Of a DNA stretch of 15,221 bases, positions 6,707-15,175 are shown piece after piece (within the stretch, counting starts at the first letter, position 1; each line of letters begins with the position of its first letter). A model generated the notes under the pieces. It saw nothing but the letters and a program-made list of their open reading frames with translations, was not told the DNA's origin and searched no databases. Location: assembly GCA_902470835.1 (NCBI GenBank), contig CABRHR010000047.1, positions 1 to 15,221 on the forward strand. Direction: 5' to 3'. This DNA comes from an uncultured Collinsella sp. Its GTDB lineage: Bacteria; Actinomycetota; Coriobacteriia; Coriobacteriales; Coriobacteriaceae. Made by a program: the position numbers and the translations under genes.

Positions 6707-7303
6707 ATGAGTGCGAATCACAGTCTGCAAAAACTGCTCGATGAGCTGGGCCGTCTGCCGGGCATTGGTCCCAAGTCGGCCCAGCGCATCGCCTATTACC
6801 TGCTCGAGGCCGATGCCGAGGAGGCCCGCCGCCTGGCCGAGGCTATCCTGGAGGTCAAGCAGGAGGTCCACTTTTGCAGCCGCTGCTTTAACTACGCCAC
6901 GGCCGACGAGTGCTCCATCTGCCAGGACCCGATGCGCGATACCACTCGCATTTGCGTGGTGGGCGAGCCGCGCGACGTCCAGGCAATCGAGCGCACGGGC
7001 AGCTACCATGGCCTGTACCATGTGCTGGGCGGCGTGATCAGCCCCATGGACAAGATTGGTCCCGAGCAGTTGCACATCCGCGAGCTGCTGGCGCGTCTGG
7101 GCCACGAGGATATCCATGAGGTCATCATCGCCACCAACCCCAACATCGAGGGCGAGACCACGGCGAGCTATCTGGCCCGTACCATCAAGCCGTTGGGCGT
7201 CGAGGTGTCGCGTCTGGCAAGCGGCCTTCCCGTGGGCGGCGACTTGGAGTATGCCGACGAGCTTACGCTTGGCCGCGCCATCGAGGCCCGTCGCGCGATT
7301 TAG
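6707..7303 (+). CDS. recR: Recombination mediator protein RecR
   Basis: This 198-residue protein is the standard family length. The helix-hairpin-helix lies at ~7-28 (LDELGRLPGIGPKSAQRIAYYLL). The four-cysteine zinc finger is C57, C60, C69, C72 (CSRC...CSIC). The Toprim domain covers ~80-175, with ICVVGEPRDVQAIE, YHGLYHVLGGVISPMDKIGP and ATNPNIEGETTASYLA. The end is DELTLGRAIEARRAI. With RecO and RecF it loads RecA at single-strand gaps. The start is ATG 6707 because the sequence MSANHSLQKLLDELGRLPGIG aligns with other RecR N-termini. There is no Shine-Dalgarno sequence in the AT-rich stretch before it (taagacacgcatatat), so translation is probably coupled to ybaB, which ends 13 bases upstream. 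Confidence 0.97.
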   Translation: MSANHSLQKLLDELGRLPGIGPKSAQRIAYYLLEADAEEARRLAEAILEVKQEVHFCSRCFNYATADECSICQDPMRDTTRICVVGEPRDVQAIERTGSYHGLYHVLGGVISPMDKIGPEQLHIRELLARLGHEDIHEVIIATNPNIEGETTASYLARTIKPLGVEVSRLASGLPVGGDLEYADELTLGRAIEARRAI

Positions 7304-7340
7304 GTGGCGAGCCTGCTCCTGCCGTATGTTTTCCTCGCGA

Positions 7341-7370
7341 CGCACGGGGTAGTCATAATTTCCCCGTGCG
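7341..7370 (+). terminator. Perfect 9-bp hairpin after recR, no U-run
   Basis: CGCACGGGG (7341-7349) and CCCCGTGCG (7362-7370) form a perfect nine-pair stem with a 12-base AT-rich loop, 38 bases after the recR stop. There is no T-run after it, so this is either a U-less terminator or 3'-end stabiliser of the ybaB-recR transcript, or a DNA dyad for a regulator. The second hairpin at 7507-7533 has the canonical terminator form. Confidence 0.45.
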
Positions 7371-7378
7371 ACTGTGAG

Positions 7379-7394
7379 TTTGTTGTGCAACAAA
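7379..7394. repeat. Palindrome TTTGTTGTGCAACAAA (copy 1 of GTTGyGCAAC)
   Basis: Seven-base arms TTTGTTG and CAACAAA flank a central TG. The core GTTGTGCAAC (7382-7391) recurs as GTTGCGCAAC at 7455-7464, 73 bases downstream. Two related dyads in one intergenic region suggest binding sites for one dimeric regulator. The regulator is not identified. Confidence 0.5.
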
Positions 7395-7454
7395 GATGCT
7401 TCGTATCCGCTTATCGCATGGATGCTTCCGCTCGCATCCTTAATTTGCCCATTC

Positions 7455-7464
7455 GTTGCGCAAC
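7455..7464. promoter_or_regulatory. Palindrome GTTGCGCAAC (copy 2), candidate operator on the -35
   Basis: This perfect 10-bp palindrome contains the best -35 candidate, TTGCGC (7456-7461), of the promoter for the three-gene kinase operon. A protein bound here would occlude RNA polymerase. Copy 1 lies 73 bases upstream, about seven helical turns, compatible with looping or cooperative binding. Function is inferred from position and symmetry only. Confidence 0.4.
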
Positions 7465-7486
7465 CTTTTGGGTTCGCTGATACACT
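7456..7486 (+). promoter_or_regulatory. Candidate promoter of the sensor-kinase-FHA operon
   Basis: The -10 is TACACT (7481-7486) with an extended TG at 7478-7479. The -35 candidate is TTGCGC (7456-7461) with a long 19-base spacer. Transcription would start near 7492-7493, at or next to an in-frame ATG (7492). A terminator hairpin (7507-7533) then lies between the start site and the ribosome-binding site of the first gene. Confidence 0.45.
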
Positions 7487-7506
7487 CAAATATGGATTTG
7501 AATGAA

Positions 7507-7533
7507 TGCGCCGCTTCTGAGCGGCGTGTTTTT
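7507..7533 (+). terminator. Intrinsic terminator or attenuator just before the kinase operon
   Basis: CGCCGC (7509-7514), loop TTCTGA and GCGGCG (7521-7526) form a perfect six-pair GC stem, extended by two G-T wobbles, and are followed by TTTTT (7529-7533). It ends only three bases before the ribosome-binding site GGAGGAG (7537-7543) of the next gene. It may end the recR transcript. If the promoter at 7456-7486 is real, the hairpin sits in that operon's leader and could act as an attenuator. Confidence 0.7.
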
Positions 7534-7548
7534 GTTGGAGGAGAACGC

Positions 7549-8454
7549 ATGCGGCCCGGTGGCACTCAGACAAAGCGCGGCGCCGCGGTGCGCATGCGAC
7601 GCCGACTGGGCTTGGCGCCTCGGGCGTACGCACTGCTGTCTTGCTCGCTGGTGCTGGTCATAGCTGGCGTTTCTGCCTATGGCATGACCGTGCCGTCCAT
7701 GATGCAGGCGCATACCGCACGCGAACCGCGCGTGGGGCATGAGGTCAAAAGTGATCTGGGTACCACGACTGGATATGCTTGGGCAAGTGTGGTCGCGCAT
7801 ATTGTGTTTGGCACCGACGATGCGGACGGCGCCGAGGCTCCGGACAACGAAGTCACGCTTGCCAACGGCAAAACCATCGTGCTCACCAACACCAAGATCA
7901 TCAATCGGTTGTCCAACAATAGCGTGGCGGCAACGGTGAATAAGGTCGAGCAGCAAAAGGAGCAGGACGCCCAGCAGTCCGGAAAGCCCGGTAGCTCGGA
8001 TACTTCTGGCTCCGGCTCGGATTCATCGAGTTCGGGCGGCGGCTCTGGGTCGGGTTCCTCTACCGGAGGGTCTGGAAACGGCGGCTCGACGGGCGGCAAC
8101 ACTGACAACGATGCAAACTCCGGTGGCCTTTCCGCTGCTGAGGAAGAGAGCATTCACAGTTGGCTTGTGACCAAGTACAACATGCTCGACGGCTATGTTT
8201 CTCGTGCCAATGACGTGGTCTCGACCTATAACTCTACGGGAGATCCCAGGCCGTGCGACAGCCTGGTCGGGGAGATGTTTGTCATTCGAGCCGAGTTCGG
8301 TCGTCAGACATTCTCGCCCCGGTCAAAGTGGTATCAGCAGTATGCCAATCTGTGGGGCTGTTACACCAACCTATGCCAATGGGTCGGCCATTACGGCGAT
8401 GATGACGTCGCGCTCGGTAACTTCAACAATAACGTGGCGGCGCTTGCCCTATGA
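7549..8454 (+). CDS. Membrane-anchored extracellular protein with Ser/Gly linker, first gene of the kinase operon
   Basis: This 301-residue protein is not a recognised family. The N-terminus is strongly basic (RMRRRLGLAPR, ~16-25), followed by one hydrophobic segment (~26-47), giving cytoplasmic N-terminus and extracellular C-terminus. An extracellular region (~50-140) includes ANGKTIVLTNTKIINRLSNNS and a charged Gln/Glu/Lys helix. A Ser/Gly/Asn/Thr-rich flexible linker (~144-193) precedes a C-terminal helical domain (~195-301). That domain has HSWLVTKYNMLDGYVSRAND, cysteines C236, C271 and C276, many aromatics, and ends NNNVAALAL. The start is ATG 7549, with GGAGGAG five bases upstream. An in-frame ATG at 7492 would add 19 residues. 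The stop TGA overlaps the next ATG as ATGA, so it is translationally coupled to the kinase. I infer a sensory or cell-surface role feeding the kinase. Confidence 0.85.
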   Translation: MRPGGTQTKRGAAVRMRRRLGLAPRAYALLSCSLVLVIAGVSAYGMTVPSMMQAHTAREPRVGHEVKSDLGTTTGYAWASVVAHIVFGTDDADGAEAPDNEVTLANGKTIVLTNTKIINRLSNNSVAATVNKVEQQKEQDAQQSGKPGSSDTSGSGSDSSSSGGGSGSGSSTGGSGNGGSTGGNTDNDANSGGLSAAEEESIHSWLVTKYNMLDGYVSRANDVVSTYNSTGDPRPCDSLVGEMFVIRAEFGRQTFSPRSKWYQQYANLWGCYTNLCQWVGHYGDDDVALGNFNNNVAALAL

Positions 8455-10295
8455 TGACCGATCTTGCATCCACCACACCACAATCGCTCGGTCGCGATCC
8501 CATGGTCGGCCTGCGCCTGGCGCGTGTCGACGGGTTTGAGCCGGCCATTGCGCTCGGTCAGGACGAACTGCCTGCCTATCTGCGTCGTTTTACGATGCTG
8601 TTTGCCGACGATGCCACCATGCGCCGTGGCGGTATCGGCCGCGTGACGCGTGCTGTCAACGCCCAAGGCGAGGCCGTGGCACTCAAGCAGCTCATCTTGC
8701 CGACGCGCGATGAGTTTGATGACGATGCCGCTCACGAGGCGCTGGTCGCCAAGTTCAAGGCGGCGTTTCGCGAGGAATACGAATGCCATCGCGCCCTTTC
8801 GGGCCTTAAGGGCTTTCCCCGCCTCTATGGCTGGGGCGAGGTCGACGGTGTGCCTGCAATTGTCATGGAATGGGTCGAGGGCGAGACGCTTGCCCGCTTG
8901 CGTTCGCGACTTGCCGTGGACGATGCCGGACGCCTGTCGCCGCTTGTGGCGGCGCGTCTGGGTCGCGACCTGTTCGATCTGCTCTGCCGCATGAGCCTGG
9001 TGGGCGAGGGCTTTGTCCATCGCGATATCTCGCCCGCTAATATTATGGTGCGCACGGCGCGTCTACCGCTTGACCGGCAGCTTGCCGAGGGCACCTTTGA
9101 CCTGTGCCTGATCGACTTTGGCTCGTCGCTGGCGCTTGAGCCTGCGTCGGCCGTGGCCGGTACCGGCGGCAAGGCGTCGTTTACGGAGCGTTATGCCACG
9201 CTGCGTCGCGCGACGGTTGCCTATGCCCCGCCCGAGATGCTCACCGACGATATTCCCGACCTGCGCGCTTTGCGTATGTCGCCGGCGATTGACGTTTATG
9301 CCGCGGCAAGCACGGTTTACGAGCTCATTGCCGGCGTCGTGCCATACGAAGCCGCGCCGAGCACTTCGGGCACCTCGGGTTCGCGCAAAAAGACGCGCGA
9401 CATCGCGAGCCCCTACCGTCTCAAGATGGACGCGCGGCCCGACTATCCCATTGGTGCCCATGCGCCCGGTTGCGATTTGACTCAGCTGCTTCGTCGTGAG
9501 CCCGATGTGGCGCTCGCCGCGGCCGAGCAGGCCCAGCAGCTAGGGCTTGAGCCGGATTCCGAAGAGCTACGCGATGCGCTGGCGTTTGTCGATGCCCAGC
9601 TGTTCGACGTGGTGATGGCCTGTCTGTCCAGCCATCAAAAAGATCGTCCCGAGCCGGCGGCGGTCGAGGCGGCGCTCTCGGCGTTTTGTGACCACTATGC
9701 GCAAAATGTCGGTCGTTCGCTCCGCGGCGAGCCGCTCACGCCGTGCCCCATGGATGCGTCTGGCCGCGCGGTTCGTCGCGCGCTGATGGTCGGCGCGACG
9801 GTCGTCTGTGGCGTGGTTTGGGCTGTGGTCGTGGTTTCGGCCGCGCTGCTGGCGTCGGGCGCTCGCGTGACGGCGACTTTGGGATCGCTCGTGTGGTCTG
9901 GGTCGCTACCGGGTATTATTGCCGCACTGGCGTTGGCGCTGCCAGGCATAGCCGGCGTTGCCGCGGGGGCACTTGCGCGTGATCGGCGCTCGGGCTTCCT
10001 GCAGGGTGTGCTTGCGCTTTCTGCCTGCGAGGTTCCGGTGCTGGTTGTGGCTGCATGTAGCGTATTTTCCCAACGCGCCGTGATGGGCGGCCTTGTTGCC
10101 GCTCTGGTTGCAACCTATACGCTTACGTGGTTTTTGCTTGCGATGGGCTTTGCCTTTGAACTTCCCGTTTCGGCACCGCGACGCACAAAAGCCCAGATGG
10201 CGACTCCGCTTGCCGGTGGAGCCGCAGCTGCCCGTACTTTTGGCGGACCTGTCGAAGTATCGTCCGATTCTATTTCTACGACCAAGGAGGCCTAG
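8451..10295 (+). CDS. Ser/Thr protein kinase with four C-terminal membrane helices
   Basis: This 614-residue protein has a Hanks-type kinase domain at ~55-415. Motifs are glycine loop RRGGIGRV (58-65), VALKQ (K79), alpha-C Glu near 108-109, HRDISPANI (190-198; D192, N197), DFG (222-224), APPE (259-262), DVYA (281-284) and KDRP (397-400). The catalytic-loop Lys usual in Ser/Thr kinases (HRDxK) is Ser here. A long insert (~300-390), including TSGTSGSRKKTRD, separates subdomains IX and XI. Four membrane helices lie at ~445-469, 486-508, 516-538 and 543-568. This places the Ser/Thr-rich tail (~570-614, ending SSDSISTTKEA) back in the cytoplasm. The start ATG 8451 overlaps the preceding stop and lacks its own clear ribosome site, so translation is coupled. 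The next gene, an FHA protein, follows after three bases. The kinase is likely active but needs testing because of the Lys-to-Ser change. Confidence 0.9.
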   Translation: MMTDLASTTPQSLGRDPMVGLRLARVDGFEPAIALGQDELPAYLRRFTMLFADDATMRRGGIGRVTRAVNAQGEAVALKQLILPTRDEFDDDAAHEALVAKFKAAFREEYECHRALSGLKGFPRLYGWGEVDGVPAIVMEWVEGETLARLRSRLAVDDAGRLSPLVAARLGRDLFDLLCRMSLVGEGFVHRDISPANIMVRTARLPLDRQLAEGTFDLCLIDFGSSLALEPASAVAGTGGKASFTERYATLRRATVAYAPPEMLTDDIPDLRALRMSPAIDVYAAASTVYELIAGVVPYEAAPSTSGTSGSRKKTRDIASPYRLKMDARPDYPIGAHAPGCDLTQLLRREPDVALAAAEQAQQLGLEPDSEELRDALAFVDAQLFDVVMACLSSHQKDRPEPAAVEAALSAFCDHYAQNVGRSLRGEPLTPCPMDASGRAVRRALMVGATVVCGVVWAVVVVSAALLASGARVTATLGSLVWSGSLPGIIAALALALPGIAGVAAGALARDRRSGFLQGVLALSACEVPVLVVAACSVFSQRAVMGGLVAALVATYTLTWFLLAMGFAFELPVSAPRRTKAQMATPLAGGAAAARTFGGPVEVSSDSISTTKEA

Positions 10296-10298
10296 GTC

Positions 10299-11237
10299 AT
10301 GGCATCTCAAGTTGAGCTCACCCCATGCGGGGCCATGTTTGACATCTTTAAGCGCGCGGCGCATCTGAGCCATATCGAGCTGTGCGGCTTGGTGCTTTCG
10401 TCCCGTCCGCTCGCCGACGGCCGCAGCCCGCAGAGCCGAGCCGCCGATCGCTCTTGGGTTTCCCGCTTTATCGTTCGCGCGCCGGTCGGCACGCTTCAGC
10501 AGCGCTACTTTGCCGAATACGGTACCTCGGCTGCGCGTATTATGTCGCAACTGGCCCTGCGCCAGCGCAATCCCATGGACTCCACGGCTGTGATCAATAT
10601 GGTGTGCGGTTCTGCAGGTGAACCGATGGTACGCGCGCTCGAAGAGTGCCACCAGGACACGAATCTCTATCGCAACGCGCTCGATCGCCTGTCCCAGGCG
10701 GCGGAACTCATGCCCGCCGAGCGCGCCGAGGCTGTGCTGGTGCTGTTTGTCGCCGTCGGTTGTTCGGCGGATGTGCGGTCCTCGGTGAACTATGCCATCG
10801 ACTACGCGCACGCGACCTGTGGCGGAGGCACCTCCACGCCGCGTTCGCTTGGCATGCCGATGACCGCGGGCGAGCGCGAACCCGCCCCGGCGCACCCCTT
10901 GGGCTTGCTGCGCGTGCAAAACAGTTTTGTCGTGAGCGCCCCGCGCTGGATTCAGCCGAGTGAGCAGGGTGTTGAGATTGGCGCGCTGGCCACTGGTGAG
11001 GGCGATATTACCGACGTCGGCGACGATGTCTCGGCCCGCCATGCCCATATTTGGTGCGATGCTCAAAATATCTGGCACGTCGAGGACTTGTCGTCCACCA
11101 ACGGAACCGTGGTGGTAAATGGGGCCACGCGCGTCTGCATTCAGGTCGAGCCCGGCCGTTCCGCCCAACTCAATCCCGGCGACGAGCTCAAGCTCGGCGA
11201 ATCCACTACCTACGCCATTCTCTTCGGTGCTCTCTAG
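10299..11237 (+). CDS. FHA-domain protein with unassigned N-terminal helical domain
   Basis: This 312-residue soluble protein has a C-terminal FHA domain (~215-312). It shows SARHAHI (245-251, the conserved S-R-H) and DLSSTNGTVVVNG (263-275, the conserved SxNGT loop). These phosphothreonine-contacting positions are intact. The N-terminal ~190 residues are helix-rich and not recognised: IELCGLVLSSRP, a basic stretch ending WVSRFIVRAPVGTLQQRYF, then RNALDRLSQAAELMPAERAEAVLVLFVAVGCSADVRSSVNYAIDYA. The start is ATG 10299. AAGGAGG (10283-10289) sits in the last codons of the kinase, whose stop lies three bases before the ATG. I infer that the FHA domain docks on the autophosphorylated kinase or its substrates and that the N-terminal domain is the effector. 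Confidence 0.9.
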   Translation: MASQVELTPCGAMFDIFKRAAHLSHIELCGLVLSSRPLADGRSPQSRAADRSWVSRFIVRAPVGTLQQRYFAEYGTSAARIMSQLALRQRNPMDSTAVINMVCGSAGEPMVRALEECHQDTNLYRNALDRLSQAAELMPAERAEAVLVLFVAVGCSADVRSSVNYAIDYAHATCGGGTSTPRSLGMPMTAGEREPAPAHPLGLLRVQNSFVVSAPRWIQPSEQGVEIGALATGEGDITDVGDDVSARHAHIWCDAQNIWHVEDLSSTNGTVVVNGATRVCIQVEPGRSAQLNPGDELKLGESTTYAILFGAL

Positions 11238-11247
11238 CCGGTAGATA

Positions 11248-11291
11248 GGGGCGTTCCTTTTCTGCCGGCTGGGGACACTCCTTGGCGCGCC
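11248..11291. repeat. Two degenerate GGGG(n3-4)TCCTT units, REP-like
   Basis: GGGGCGTTCCTT starts at 11248 and GGGGACACTCCTT at 11271, 23 bases apart. Each is followed by a GC-rich TGCCGGC or GGCGCGCC element. The first unit is flanked by GCCGG (11237-11241) and CCGGC (11265-11269). Short GC-rich units directly after a stop codon resemble extragenic repeats, but I can see only these two copies in the window. Confidence 0.3.
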
Positions 11292-11313
11292 AGAGCCGGT
11301 CGCCTGGGGATGG

Positions 11314-11332
11314 AGGGGCCATTTTGGCCCTT
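11314..11332 (+). terminator. Hairpin after the FHA gene, no U-run
   Basis: AGGGGCCA (11314-11321), loop TTT, TGGCCCTT (11325-11332) form an eight-pair stem including one G-T wobble. It lies about 77 bases after the FHA gene's stop. It lacks a trailing T-run, so it is at best a weak or factor-assisted terminator of the kinase operon. Confidence 0.4.
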
Positions 11333-11386
11333 GGCGGTCACCCGAGGTAAACCTTTACCGCCCGCCTATATTTGCCGAAATTACAC

Positions 11387-11404
11387 TTGACGGCGGGGTA
11401 CAAT
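11387..11404 (+). promoter_or_regulatory. Possible nifJ promoter (-10 TACAAT)
   Basis: TACAAT (11399-11404) is a good -10, in a locally AT-rich patch (11365-11407) of otherwise GC-rich DNA. A TTGACG lies at 11387-11392 but only six bases away, far too close to be its -35, so the -35 is unassigned. Imperfect inverted arms TACCGCCCGCC (11356-11366) and GGCGGGGTA (11392-11400) flank the patch and could mark an operator. Transcription from here gives a leader of about 270 bases. Confidence 0.3.
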
Positions 11405-11410
11405 AAACCC

Positions 11411-11540
11411 GCATGCGGATTTCCGTTGCGGGCGCTTCCCATCGCCGGGGCGTGCCCGGGAGCATCCGGCATGCGGCCTTTGCGGCGCTCGGTCATGTGC
11501 AAGACGGGCGGTCGGGTCTGTGGGGCGCATCAGCTGCCCC
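11411..11540 (+). ncRNA. Foldable leader upstream of nifJ, class unknown
   Basis: GCATGCGGAT (11411-11420) can pair with ATCC and GCATGC (11464-11474) over ten base pairs with one bulged G. Inside it, GCTTCC (11434-11439) pairs with GGGAGC (11458-11463), including one G-T wobble. A third stem, GGGGCGC (11522-11528) with GC and GCCCC (11533-11540), has loop ATCA and one bulge. The nested geometry looks like a cis-regulatory RNA or small RNA. It does not match the cores of the T-box, SRP RNA, RNase P, cobalamin or SAM elements that I checked by eye. GC-rich DNA folds readily, so this is a candidate only. Confidence 0.3.
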
Positions 11541-11637
11541 TCGCCTCGGCATGTCTTCTCTCCACGCCACGTACCTGCTGCTGAGCCTGCCTGCCAGATG
11601 ATTGGAAGCAACAGCGTAAATCCCATCACGCCAACAT

Positions 11638-11653
11638 CCCGGCGATCGCCGGG
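11638..11653. promoter_or_regulatory. Perfect 16-bp palindrome before the nifJ ribosome site
   Basis: CCCGGCGATCGCCGGG is perfectly self-complementary and ends 17 bases before the AGAGGAGAGG ribosome site of nifJ. In DNA it is a candidate operator. In RNA it is a six-pair hairpin with a GATC loop that could affect translation or transcript stability. It does not resemble the Rex consensus TTGTGAA-n4-TTCACAA. Confidence 0.45.
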
Positions 11654-11685
11654 GCCTGTATACCTATATGAGAGGAGAGGGGTAT

Positions 11686-15175
<3,490 letters not shown>

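Larger units (their letters stand above)
11238..11685. other. 448-bp non-coding stretch before nifJ
   Basis: No open frame here has a credible start, ribosome site or protein-like composition. From left to right it holds a pair of GGGG-TCCTT repeat units (11248-11291), a U-less hairpin (11314-11332) and a possible promoter (-10 at 11399-11404). Next comes a strongly foldable segment (11411-11540), then a perfect palindrome (11638-11653) and the nifJ ribosome site (11671-11680). The size and structure suggest a regulated leader for nifJ. Confidence 0.7.

Noticed and set aside
11387..11404. TTGACG/TACAAT as a complete sigma-70-type promoter
   Set aside because: The two hexamers are only six bases apart, far from the 16-19 required. 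Only the -10 was kept, at low confidence.
11372..11629. Small open frames of 62-82 codons in the nifJ leader on both strands
   Set aside because: They overlap one another, lack ribosome sites and have no protein-like features. The region is better explained as an RNA leader.
11668..11685. An in-frame ATG six codons upstream of nifJ
   Set aside because: The AGAGGAGAGG ribosome site lies between it and ATG 11686, so the downstream ATG is the start. MARKFKSMDGNEAAAYV aligns with PFOR N-termini.
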